Positions 57,301 through 64,000 of a stretch of DNA of 64,000 nucleotides are shown piece by piece; positions within the stretch are counted from its first letter, which is position 1; each line of letters opens with the position of its first letter. The notes beneath the pieces are model-generated. The model saw only the letters and a program-made list of their open reading frames with translations. It did not search any database and was not told where the DNA came from. Both the position numbers and the translations under genes were made by a program. The DNA comes from Bacteroidaceae bacterium (GTDB lineage: Bacteria > Bacteroidota > Bacteroidia > Bacteroidales > Bacteroidaceae): NCBI GenBank assembly GCA_017428785.1, contig JAFRQD010000047.1, positions 1 to 64,000 of the forward strand, given 5' to 3'.

Positions 57301-57795
57301 AACAACTTATTGCCTATAGCCAAGCTGTCGGAAGACATGCCATCGTCAATCAGCGAAAGCTATGTTTCGCCTGTCATCTTCTCTGACGGAGCGTCGCGTT
57401 TCCTTCGCTTTCAGGTGATGAAGACCATAGGCAATCGCGAAAACAGTCGCGTCTTCGCCATGAGTGAGTTTCAGGTGCACAATGCCATCATCGACGAGGA
57501 AGCTTCTCCTTATTACAGAAAGGCTAATGTCAAGGAGGCTTTCGATGACTTGATGACGCTGCTTCAGGACATGCGCACCCGCATCGGAAACGGCAATGTC
57601 ACTCCCGAGGCACGCGAATCGCTGCAGCAAGCCATTGAGCGGGCAGAGCAAGCACTCGAAAACTCGACGGAGATAACGAGTGTCGTGGGCTCCTCTGTCA
57701 TGAAGGACGGCACAATCTACAACCTTGCCGGCCAGCGTGTCAACAAGATGCAGAAGGGCATCTACATCGTGAATGGCAGGAAGATACTGAAGTAA
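54385..57795 (+). CDS. Secreted DUF5077/DUF3472 protein with F5/8C-like and sorting domains
   Basis: The 1136-residue protein has a signal peptide (MKHGLLMLACMAMLFSMPTFA, 1-21). A beta-sandwich (about 22-170, DUF5077-like) is followed by a DUF3472 domain (about 175-420: GMYSGIQMPNRSDGSYGHTVLFSVWDNGD, RFGGEGTGSSIRYN, LSGIYSFLENFGDRGGNLMRRCYFRNGAMRS). Then come F5/8C-like regions (about 510-640 and 895-1045), a beta-trefoil-like module (about 690-850, NQYYLYNLGAKKYLGAEG), a helical spacer and the tail IYNLAGQRVNKMQKGIYIV. DUF3472 proteins are frequent in Bacteroidota polysaccharide-degrading settings but have no established activity. Confidence 0.87.
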   Translation: MKHGLLMLACMAMLFSMPTFATDWQAKTDTIWPARHYRELNGLATGDQRSETYINWNYTQGTVLVYGIHFPTGHVRADAVFKAKSGKYVTFGVRIVHPATGTVVLDTSSKSTQTSSAVQTMEIMPDTEMPYDGWYRFELTCPAGATTLERLNLLLFQRTSTLKITDSEIFMAPSVHLWWDKKDQGAPSGQSYNWAYLEVMYPEEYKQPATYQMAIGTDGMYSGIQMPNRSDGSYGHTVLFSVWDNGDVDKDKNLPDVMRSAAVDLGPEAYATRFGGEGTGSSIRYNRDDFWEFGHWVQFLYNVRPDIISVKQADGTFKEFESTLQTVWFKQAEETDWHYMGTLRMAGANRLLSGIYSFLENFGDRGGNLMRRCYFRNGAMRSAADGKWYTLNYAGYGHTQGKNQRNSRYDFGHGVTGLYDNAFYLETGGYMGTRDSASTYTPPMQGQMPWVDTINIARLEHRVDEGVLHYQTKTLQSRVELTRTVSDPATWKLIGYTDEETVGEGDNGRAAMILDGQASTYYHNKWKNGSVGYPHNFDFEAPDSVTITSIGLFQNRESTYRAKSLTLYTSRNGILWRKATASLNIEDSDYPTIQLPKEVSARYFRLSFTAGYGDKLLINEVFFKYEYRLNDLLDLTRQIIEESDTWGGYAPADLQALLDVYANGTCTDAEALRLAIEALGKTTQPLTYGVVAKAESFTPMAVYQLHNYLGRGDLIATADNAPSIAASNANNALEAYRQPCAVSSPYCNWMLLSTGTSNQYYLYNLGAKKYLGAEGTATVLSDIPTPVTISKKDNGFTLSIKGKYVSIKADAEAPVILSASTSTNSYFQLRTNQYLRPDEDTVSQLTSQAEQTVNDNNPALLYLHGLQTYSKAFVAQPDLSSKLIKGSSYLSSNANTTQQSAHDLAKLVDGKTSTYYETWYSGITWPQEMSFIQARVSNNLNAIAFSFTPSQNPEYGLPDIPTDITVYSSSTTNNLLPIAKLSEDMPSSISESYVSPVIFSDGASRFLRFQVMKTIGNRENSRVFAMSEFQVHNAIIDEEASPYYRKANVKEAFDDLMTLLQDMRTRIGNGNVTPEARESLQQAIERAEQALENSTEITSVVGSSVMKDGTIYNLAGQRVNKMQKGIYIVNGRKILK

Positions 57796-57814
57796 AAAAG
57801 CCCATAAACACAAA

Positions 57815-57845
57815 GAAGGCAGCCCCGCGACAAGGAGCTGCCTTC
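57815..57845. terminator. Bidirectional terminator between convergent genes
   Basis: GAAGGCAGC and GCTGCCTTC form a perfect stem in the 66-base gap between the DUF3472 gene and the PspC gene. A TTCC follows on the plus strand and TTTGTG on the minus. Confidence 0.75.
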
Positions 57846-57861
57846 TTCCATTTCGTCTCAA

Positions 57862-58689
57862 CTAAAGGTCAGAGAAAAGTTCCCATATTATCTTGCCCCA
57901 AATGGAGAAGAAGAAGATGAGAGGCAGTATACAGCAGACGGCTATGGCGATGAGGATGGCCTTGAGGCAGCCCTTGTTCTCGTTCTTCACCACAATAGGC
58001 TCCGAATCATATTTCACTTGTTGGGCGAGACTATCGGGATTGACGTCCATGCCTTTCTGGCGCAAGCGGTCCTCAGGCGTAATGGCGGCAGGCGTCACAA
58101 GCCATATCACAATATATATAAGAGGCAGGGGCAAGCCGATGCCAATCAAGGTGATGATGATAGCTCCGAGTCGCCAGATGACTGGTTCGCCCCGTTCGAA
58201 ATAGATTGCGAGGCCGGAGCAGACGCCGCCCAAGACCTTGTCGTCGGCACAACGGTAGAAGCGATGTGTGCGGACATGGTGCTTGCTTCTGGTATATATA
58301 TCGTCTGCATACCTGCCCGCCTCGTCGCTGAAGCGCTTGAAGTCCTCTTTGAAACCGCTCTCCGCTCTGTGCCCGCCTTCACTTTTATTGTAGTTTGCAA
58401 AGGCACTTTCCGACTTGTTCCCACTTTCTCCGGCAATGTCTTCGGCATTCCCTATCGTATCGATTATCTCCTTCACAGCATGGATGTCGATGGCTGTCAT
58501 ACCTGCTTCACGGTCTTTCCATAGCAGTTCTGCCACGCGATGCTCAATGTCGTCGGCTATCTCCTCACCTCCTTCCTGACGGGAGAAGTAGCGATGCATA
58601 CTGTTCAGGTAGTTATCAAGGAGATTGTAGGCATCCTCGTCGATATTATATAATGTGCCGAAGAGGTTGATGCTGATGTTCTTTTTCAT
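57862..58689 (-). CDS. PspC domain membrane protein
   Basis: The 275-residue protein has an N-terminal cytoplasmic helical part (INLFGTLYNIDEDAYNLLDNYL ... EEIADDIEHRVAELL). A PspC domain (about 142-207) follows, with RFYRCADDKVLGGVCSGLAIYFERGEPVIWRLGAII and a membrane helix LIGIGLPLPLIYIVIWLVTP, and a second hydrophobic helix near the end (about 240-262). PspC proteins take part in envelope-stress signalling. The adjacent upstream PadR gene (20 bases before) is the usual partner in Bacteroidota, and the two form an operon. Confidence 0.9.
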   Translation of the reverse strand: MKKNISINLFGTLYNIDEDAYNLLDNYLNSMHRYFSRQEGGEEIADDIEHRVAELLWKDREAGMTAIDIHAVKEIIDTIGNAEDIAGESGNKSESAFANYNKSEGGHRAESGFKEDFKRFSDEAGRYADDIYTRSKHHVRTHRFYRCADDKVLGGVCSGLAIYFERGEPVIWRLGAIIITLIGIGLPLPLIYIVIWLVTPAAITPEDRLRQKGMDVNPDSLAQQVKYDSEPIVVKNENKGCLKAILIAIAVCCILPLIFFFSIWGKIIWELFSDL

Positions 58690-58709
58690 TGTTTTATTTG
58701 TTTATGTGT

Positions 58710-59039
58710 TTATTTTTCGAGTTTCAGGATATTTACTGTTCGCAGGATTTCTTCCCAACTGGCATCGAGCTGTCTGAGCGCTTCCTGCCCGTCATCGGTC
58801 AGGACATAGTACTTTCGAGGCGGTCCCTGCGTGCTTTCCCGCCATTCGTAGCCGAGGAGTCCGTCCCTCTTCAATCTTGAAAGCAACGGATAGAGCGTAC
58901 CTTCCATCACAATCATCTCGGCTTCGTGGAGGCGCTGGATGATGTCGTTCGCATAGCAAGGCTGGTGTCTGAGCAAGAGCATGATGCAGTATTCGAGCAT
59001 ACCCTTGCGCATCTGCGATTTCGTGTTGTCGGTATTCAT
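58710..59039 (-). CDS. PadR family transcriptional regulator
   Basis: The 109-residue protein is a PadR-type winged helix: QMRKGMLEYCIMLLLRHQPCYANDIIQRL, VMEGTLYPLLSRLKRDGLLGYEWRESTQGPPRKYYVLTDDGQEAL and a short C-terminal dimerisation helix. PadR proteins are dimeric repressors responding to phenolics or envelope signals. It is the first gene of the PadR-PspC operon and probably regulates it. Confidence 0.92.
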   Translation of the reverse strand: MNTDNTKSQMRKGMLEYCIMLLLRHQPCYANDIIQRLHEAEMIVMEGTLYPLLSRLKRDGLLGYEWRESTQGPPRKYYVLTDDGQEALRQLDASWEEILRTVNILKLEK

Positions 59040-59068
59040 TTATTCTGACATTACGTGTTTTGACACTG

Positions 59069-59076
59069 CAAAGGTA
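59069..59076 (-). promoter_or_regulatory. -7 promoter element of the PadR-PspC operon
   Basis: The minus strand reads TACCTTTG, about 30 bases before the PadR start. An inverted ATACCTTG/CAAGGTA pair at 59089-59107 lies just upstream and could be the PadR operator. Confidence 0.6.
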
Positions 59077-59146
59077 GGCATAATATGAATACCTTGTATC
59101 GCAAGGTACTTTAATTTAACATAATTTATGGTTTTACAGGCGAAAC

Positions 59147-59376
59147 TACCCCACCCCTAACCCCTCCCCTTCAAGGAATGGGAGGGGAGAAGGGAGAGCA
59201 GGCCTACCTTATATCCTTGGAATGGGAGGGGAGAAGGAAGAGCAGGCCTACCTTATGTCCTTGGAATGGGAGGGGAGAAAGGAGAGCAGGCCTACCCCAT
59301 TTTCTGAGAATGCAAGCGGTAACCAAACTCCCCGCCCCTTTAAGGGGAGGGGAAGAGCGAAGCGAGGGGTGGGGTA
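59147..59376. mobile_element. MITE-like element with 12-bp inverted ends, copy 1
   Basis: The 230-base segment begins TACCCCACCCCT and ends AGGGGTGGGGTA, perfect inverted copies. Inside are three 44-base tandem units (AATGGGAGGGGAGAA ... CAGGCCTACC ...), then AATGCAAGCGGTAACC and a CCCCTTTAAGGGG palindrome near the right end. It has no coding capacity. A related element with the same ends is at 59817-59992. No target-site duplication is obvious. Confidence 0.75.
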
Positions 59377-59591
59377 CCAAGGCAAAACCCACAACAGAAA
59401 AGCACCGAATTTGTCAAGATATTTCTCATGGATGTCTTCTCTGACGGCTTATTTTGCTCCGTCTGGCACTTTAGTCCACCCAACACAAAAAAGTGGCTTA
59501 AATCGCGTTTCGCCCTAAAATCAAGGGTTTCAGAAGCCGAATTTTAAGAAACAAAGTGAAGAAAGTATAAGCGTAGCGTGCTTAACAATCA

Positions 59592-59723
59592 AACAGCGCA
59601 TAGTTTAAGGCAAAATTCCGCGTGCGGCGTTGGGCAACTCCACACAGGGAAATTACAAACGCCGCGTGTTAAGTTTGCAAACGCCGCGTGCGGCGTTGGG
59701 AAACATCACATAGGGAGATTGGA
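59592..59723. repeat. 22-bp dyad repeat array, mosaic of classes A and B (5-6 units)
   Basis: Units at 59614, 59636, 59658, 59680 and 59702 keep exact 22-base phase; a poorer unit may start at 59592. The 59680 unit is the cleanest of the window: AACGCCGC, GT, GCGGCGTT (perfect 18-base palindrome) plus GGGA. Units at 59636 and 59702 are class-A-like (AACTCCACAC, AACATCACAT). The array lies between the two MITE-like elements. The surrounding 59377-59816 sequence has no gene. Confidence 0.85.
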
Positions 59724-59816
59724 TTTTCGGCATTTTATGGCTGGATTTTTGTCAAGAAATTTTCAAAGAAAAGAGTAGCGGAATAAGGTGAGAAGGCGTC
59801 GTTTTCTACCCCACCC

Positions 59817-59992
59817 CTACCCCTACCCTTCAAGGAATGGGAGGGGAGAAAGGGGAGCCGGCCTTCCGCATATCCAGGGAATGGGAGGAGAGAAGGAAGA
59901 AATAACCTGCCGCATATCCATGGAATGCAAGGGGTAACCTCAACTCCCCGCCCCTCTTAGGGGAGGGGAAGAGCGAAGCGAGGGGTGGGGTA
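59817..59992. mobile_element. MITE-like element with 12-bp inverted ends, copy 2
   Basis: The 176-base segment has the same TACCCCACCCCT / AGGGGTGGGGTA ends as copy 1 but only two 44-base internal units, followed by AATGCAAGGGGTAACC and the CTCCCCGCCCCT...AGGGGAGGGG palindrome. Copy-number difference in the 44-base unit accounts for most of the length difference. Confidence 0.75.
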
Positions 59993-60047
59993 AGCAGCGA
60001 AAAACAGAGGTTCAATGGCAAAAATAGAGAAAAACTTTGTTTTTCTT

Positions 60048-60077
60048 TTGTATTTTACGCAACTTTTCGTACCTTTG
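60048..60077 (+). promoter_or_regulatory. Promoter of the alkaline phosphatase gene
   Basis: TTTG at 60048-60051, an 18-base spacer and TACCTTTG at 60070-60077 match the Bacteroidota consensus, 43 bases before the start. Confidence 0.8.
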
Positions 60078-60120
60078 TAGGCAGAATGGATAATCTGTAA
60101 CATTAAATAAAACAACAAAC

Positions 60121-61512
60121 ATGAAAAAACGAATCTTTTCTACGCTGAGCATCCTGTTGGTTGCTCTCGCTGCTCTTGCAGAAGGCAGGGCTAAGTATGT
60201 GTTCTATTTCATCGGCGACGGAATGGGTGTGAACCAAGTCAACGCAGCCGAGACCTATCTCGGTGCCCTTGAAGGCCGCATTGGCATTCAGGAACTTTGC
60301 TTCCCCAGCTTCCCCTATGTAGGCCTCATCAACACTCAGAGTGCCACGAACGGTGTGACCGACTCGGCAGCCGGCGGTACGGCTCTGGCCAGCGGAAATA
60401 AGACGAAGAACGGCGCTCTCGGCGTACTGAAGGACCTGGAAACACCCGTCAGCTGCATCGCCCATTGGGCAAAAGAGGCTGGTGCGGCAGTCGGCGTATC
60501 GACCAGCGTGAGCATAGATCACGCTACGCCTGCAGCCTTCTACTCGCATGTGGCAAAGCGTGGAATGACCTATGAGATTGGTTCCCAACTGCCTACTTCA
60601 GGCTTCGACTTCTTCGGAGGAAGCGACTTCGTGAAGCCCGAGAACCCCAATGGCGGCCCAGACCTCTATGCACAGGCTCAAACTGCCGGCTACACGATAG
60701 CCCGCGGCTACAAGGACTACCAGAAGAAGTGCAAGAAGGCCGAGAAGATGATCCTCTTCCAGCCTGAAGCAGCAAGCAAGATAGAACGCGGCTCCATCCC
60801 TTATGCGCTCGACCGCACGAAGGACGACCTCACGCTGCAGGACATCACCCGCGCAGGTATCAACTTCCTCATGAAGAAGCAAGGCCTCAGAGACGGCTTC
60901 TTCTTTATGGTGGAAGGCGGCAAGATCGACTGGGGCTGCCACGCAAACGACCCCGTCTTCATCAGCGAACTCATCGATATGGACAACGCCGTCAAGGTGG
61001 CCTACGAATTCTATCAGCAGCACCCCGACGAGACGCTCATCGTCATCACAGCCGACCACGAGACGGGCGGACTGGTGCTCGGCCGAGGCCCGTACGAGCT
61101 GAACCTCAAGGCCGTATCCTATCAGAGAATGAGCATGGTGAAGCTTGAGCGCGAACTCAAGGCCATGAAGGAGAAAATGGGCAACGCTTTCACTTGGGAC
61201 GAAGCCAAGAAGTTCCTCACAGCAAACTTTGGCTTCTGGGACGGCGTGACGGTCAACGACGACCAGACAAAGCGCCTCGAGAGCTCTTTCAACGAGTTCA
61301 AGGAAGGCAAGGCTGGCGCCGACCGCCTCTGCAGCACAGTGAAGCACGTCATCTCCGAGTGCGCGATGATTGGCTGGCAAAGCGGCGGACACAGCAACGG
61401 CTATGTTCCCGCCTTCGCAATCGGTGTTGGAGCAGAGCAGTTCCACGGCCGCTTCGACAACACCGAAATATGCAAGAAGATGGCGAAGGCTGCCGGATGG
61501 GAAGTTAAGTAA
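60121..61512 (+). CDS. Secreted alkaline phosphatase
   Basis: The 463-residue protein has a signal peptide (1-20) and the alkaline phosphatase fold: metal-binding FIGDGMGVNQ near the start, the nucleophile motif VTDSAAGGTALASG (about 80-93), STSVSIDHATPAAFYSHV, FFMVEGGKIDWGCHANDP and ITADHETGGL for the remaining zinc ligands, with SGGHSNGYVP at the end. It releases phosphate from esters outside the cytoplasm. No Pho-box is recognised. The GH43 gene starts 55 bases later and could share the transcript. Confidence 0.93.
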   Translation: MKKRIFSTLSILLVALAALAEGRAKYVFYFIGDGMGVNQVNAAETYLGALEGRIGIQELCFPSFPYVGLINTQSATNGVTDSAAGGTALASGNKTKNGALGVLKDLETPVSCIAHWAKEAGAAVGVSTSVSIDHATPAAFYSHVAKRGMTYEIGSQLPTSGFDFFGGSDFVKPENPNGGPDLYAQAQTAGYTIARGYKDYQKKCKKAEKMILFQPEAASKIERGSIPYALDRTKDDLTLQDITRAGINFLMKKQGLRDGFFFMVEGGKIDWGCHANDPVFISELIDMDNAVKVAYEFYQQHPDETLIVITADHETGGLVLGRGPYELNLKAVSYQRMSMVKLERELKAMKEKMGNAFTWDEAKKFLTANFGFWDGVTVNDDQTKRLESSFNEFKEGKAGADRLCSTVKHVISECAMIGWQSGGHSNGYVPAFAIGVGAEQFHGRFDNTEICKKMAKAAGWEVK

Positions 61513-61567
61513 CAACATTTCTGGCGGAACTTTGTTCCGTCCGAAAACATATTTAGGGTAACAAGAT

Positions 61568-64000
61568 ATGAAAGGGAAGACATTTATAGCAGGAATAGCA
61601 CTCTTGCTTCTGCCCTTCCTTGCAAAGGCAGAGGGCGGCAAGAGTCAGGTTCCTCTGGCCGACCCGTACATCCTGCTCGACGGCGACACCTACTATGCTT
61701 ACGGCACGAACGACGCCGACGGCATCCGCTGCTATACGAGCAACGACTTGCGCGTCTGGAAATACGAGGGACTGGCTCTCAACAAAAGCAACACCACAGA
61801 GACAAAATGGTTTTGGGCTCCCGAGGTCTATCACGTCAAAGGCAAGTACATCATGTACTACTCTGCCAACGAGCACCTCTATGCCGCGACGTCTTCCTCG
61901 CCCAAAGGCCCATTCGTGCAAGTCGGCTCCTACCAGATGGGAAGCATCCTTGACAAAAGCGACGAGAAGTGCATCGACTCGCATGTCTTCTTTGACGTCA
62001 AAGCAAATGGCGACACCATCGCCTACATCTTCTTCGTGCGCTTCACCGACGGCAACTGCATCTGGCAGGCAAAGCTGAGCGACGACTTCATCACTCCTGT
62101 CGCTGGCACCCTGCGCAAATGCTTTGCCGCATCGCAGTCGTGGGAACAGAAGGAAGGCAAAGTCAACGAGGGGCCGAATGTCATCAAGCACAGGAACACA
62201 TACTACCTGACATATTCCGGCAACGACTACCGCTGTCAGGACTATGCCGTAGGCTATGCCACAACAACAAACATCGCCTCGGGCTCTTGGACGAAGTACA
62301 GCGGCAATCCCATCCTCCGGCGTTGGGACGACCTCGTAGGCACAGGCCATCACTCGCTCTTCTACGATAAGGACGGAGCCCTGCGCATCGTCTTCCATGC
62401 CCACAACAGCACAGAAAGCGTACAGACGCGACTGATGTACATCGGCACAATGCAATTCAGAGGCAGAAACCTCGAGATGCTTAGCGACCCTATCATCAGG
62501 CCGACGCTCTCTACCACAGCCCCCTACAACCCAGAGCTCATCACGCAGTCCTGGGGTTTTCAGGACGGCGGAGCGGTCACCGTAGATCTGAACAATGACG
62601 GAAGCCAGGACATCGTGACCGGTGGCTTCGGTAATACCGTTCAGAACTCCGCCACAGATGAAAACACAAGCAAGCGCATGTCCTACCTTGCTACCTTCAG
62701 CCCCACCTCTCACAAATGGATGAAGGTCTTGACCGCCCCGCCTTTTAAGGTGGCCGACTCGCCGTCGCTCGTTCCCTGCGACATCAACAATGACGGGAAC
62801 ATGGACATCATCGCATTCGAGCAGACAGGCTATGATACCTCAGAAGAAGCCTATCTCGGGGGCTATGGGCACGAGGGCATCTTCCTGGGCAAAGGCAACG
62901 GGACCTTTACGGAAGAAGTGCCGCTCCTGCTCCCTCAGAAGGGAGAGAACACAGAGCAGGAAGCCAGCATCTGGGGAGATTTAGCGGGAGCGTGCAATGC
63001 AGAGATTATCGACATAGACAACGACGGACGGCTCGACATCATCCTCGCAGGTCATCAGGGCGAGACAAACTGCAACGTCATCCTGCACAACCAGTCTTCC
63101 GGCGACAGCGCTCTACGCTTCTCCGTAGAGCCATACGACACGGAGTTCCTGCTCCGCAAGGCAATCATCAAGCCCGCCGATTTCAACAACGACGGCTTCC
63201 AGGACTTCGCCATCTCAGCCCTCGTGGACGGGAAGGAGGGACAGCTGCGCTTCACCGACATCTTCCTTAACAATCCCGACGAACACGGCAAGTTCGTCCG
63301 CCTGGGCTTGGGTGAGAAAGGAGCCGACATCAAGCGCAAGTCCAACGGCGCTCTGCAGGTTGCCGACTTCAACGACGACGGATGGCTCGACATCATGCTC
63401 GCAGGGCTGGGCGAAGCATCTGCGGGAGAGACAGCAACCAGGCAGCGCATCTACATCAACCAAAAGACGGAAGTGCCCAGTTTCAGTGCCATCAGTTGCG
63501 AGTTCCAAAACGACATCTACACGCTCTCCTCTTCCGCCGGCAATTCTGCAGGCGTGATAGATTGGGATGGAGACGGTGACTACGACATCCTCCTCGGCGG
63601 CACAAAGTCGAATGTCTATGGAGGAATGCTCTACCTCAATAACGGGCAAGGCATTCTCAAACGCAGCACAGCCATCCCTGGAGCCATAGGTGCCTGCATC
63701 ACCTTCCCTGACTACAATGGCGACGGGCGCAAGGATTTCCTGCTCTGCGGCCTTTCGAAGGACAACACCTATCTGACGTCAGCACAGCAAGGACGCAATG
63801 CCATCCTCTGCTACAACCTCTCATCCCAGCCATCACGACCTGATGCACCGCTTGCCCCAGCCGCCGACAAGCACGACGGCATAGTGACGCTCTCGTGGCA
63901 AGCACCAGAGACGGCACATCCAGGCTTTACCTACGAAGTCTTCATTAAAGACGAAGAGGGCAGGCTCATCAACAGCATACCTGCCTTCATAGGCGGCACT
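61568..64000 (+). CDS. Secreted GH43-type glycosidase with FG-GAP repeats (partial, 3' end outside window)
   Basis: The gene starts at 61568 and stays open to the last base (811 codons seen). After a signal peptide (MKGKTFIAGIALLLLPFLAKA) comes a five-bladed GH43-type propeller (about 28-320). It carries the catalytic base in VPLADPYILLDG, the middle Asp in CIDSHVFFD and the acid in NEGPNVIKHR, plus WAPEVYHVKGKYIMYYSA. Seven FG-GAP/VCBS repeats follow (DLNNDGSQDIV, DINNDGNMDII, DIDNDGRLDII, DFNNDGFQDFA, DFNDDGWLDIM, DWDGDGDYDIL, DYNGDGRKDFL), each a calcium-loop type, then the start of a fibronectin III domain. GH43 enzymes cut arabinan- or xylan-type linkages. The FG-GAP part is unusual for GH43. 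Confidence 0.9.
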   Translation, partial: MKGKTFIAGIALLLLPFLAKAEGGKSQVPLADPYILLDGDTYYAYGTNDADGIRCYTSNDLRVWKYEGLALNKSNTTETKWFWAPEVYHVKGKYIMYYSANEHLYAATSSSPKGPFVQVGSYQMGSILDKSDEKCIDSHVFFDVKANGDTIAYIFFVRFTDGNCIWQAKLSDDFITPVAGTLRKCFAASQSWEQKEGKVNEGPNVIKHRNTYYLTYSGNDYRCQDYAVGYATTTNIASGSWTKYSGNPILRRWDDLVGTGHHSLFYDKDGALRIVFHAHNSTESVQTRLMYIGTMQFRGRNLEMLSDPIIRPTLSTTAPYNPELITQSWGFQDGGAVTVDLNNDGSQDIVTGGFGNTVQNSATDENTSKRMSYLATFSPTSHKWMKVLTAPPFKVADSPSLVPCDINNDGNMDIIAFEQTGYDTSEEAYLGGYGHEGIFLGKGNGTFTEEVPLLLPQKGENTEQEASIWGDLAGACNAEIIDIDNDGRLDIILAGHQGETNCNVILHNQSSGDSALRFSVEPYDTEFLLRKAIIKPADFNNDGFQDFAISALVDGKEGQLRFTDIFLNNPDEHGKFVRLGLGEKGADIKRKSNGALQVADFNDDGWLDIMLAGLGEASAGETATRQRIYINQKTEVPSFSAISCEFQNDIYTLSSSAGNSAGVIDWDGDGDYDILLGGTKSNVYGGMLYLNNGQGILKRSTAIPGAIGACITFPDYNGDGRKDFLLCGLSKDNTYLTSAQQGRNAILCYNLSSQPSRPDAPLAPAADKHDGIVTLSWQAPETAHPGFTYEVFIKDEEGRLINSIPAFIGGT

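Noticed and set aside
59178..59518. Open frames of 88-98 codons in the gap before alkaline phosphatase
   Set aside because: They translate the GGAGGGG-rich 44-base repeats of the MITE-like element and give low-complexity protein in several frames.
59147..59992. Insertion sequence
   Set aside because: Inverted ends are present, but there is no transposase or any gene between or within the two elements, so only a non-autonomous element can be claimed.

Overview
The window reads as a chromosomal piece of a Bacteroidales bacterium, most likely a Prevotellaceae (Prevotella/Segatella-like) gut or rumen species. The reasons are the Bacteroidota promoter element TAnnTTTG in front of many genes, the absence of Shine-Dalgarno dependence, the bifunctional hisB, the HerA-like DUF853 ATPase, and above all about ten coding ends with the same short C-terminal sorting motif (IYNLAGQR ... 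GIYIVNGKK ... end) typical of type IX-like secretion cargo in this family. There are no rRNA genes, phage genes, insertion sequences with a transposase, or CRISPR arrays.

Layout. 1-2,100: the broken 3' end of a sorting-domain gene, tRNA-Gly(CCC), reverse rubrerythrin, a GNAT acetyltransferase and a small membrane protein. 2,100-7,290: a minus-strand block recR-hisB-hisC-hisD-hisG, transcribed from a clear promoter before hisG. 7,480-11,020: dnaX, divergent divIC plus a small membrane protein, and a NusG paralogue with a helical tail. 11,630-13,620: a 99-residue secreted protein that is little more than a sorting domain, then a three-gene ECF sigma / membrane regulator / periplasmic protein unit. 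13,800-23,240: a haem-motif beta-propeller lipoprotein with a DUF6057 membrane protein, DUF853 ATPase, riboflavin synthase, a tandem esterase, folA-thyA, and a secreted nitroreductase fused to a TonB C-terminal domain.

23,400-57,800 is dominated by very large secreted multidomain proteins: a beta-helix/GLUG-type protein, GH95 fucosidase, SGNH esterase with LamG domains, a papain-like peptidase with LamG and PKD domains, two giant F5/8-type C proteins, a CotH-kinase protein and a DUF3472 protein. aroB and tRNA-Met(CAT) sit among them. Two of the large genes are each followed directly by a tiny gene encoding an MKK-x-Y-x-x-P peptide with a Trp-Asp-rich end. 57,860-64,000: a PspC protein with its PadR regulator, a repeat-rich 1-kb gap, alkaline phosphatase, and a GH43 protein with FG-GAP repeats that runs off the window.

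The least expected signal is non-coding. Eight intergenic arrays are built of exactly 22-bp units. Three sequence classes (CACGTG-like, CCGC/GCGG-like, TCATGA-like) share one design: an 18-bp inverted repeat centred at the same phase, plus a 4-bp spacer. Half-sites are exchanged between classes, and mixed arrays keep the 22-bp phase. Nearby are two non-autonomous elements with 12-bp perfect terminal inverted repeats and internal 44-bp (2 x 22) repeats. Short dispersed repeats also appear in frame inside recR, dnaX and folA. Together the large glycan-, protein- and phosphate-active secreted proteins suggest polymer degradation and surface adhesion by an anaerobe that makes its own histidine, folate-linked dTMP and riboflavin.
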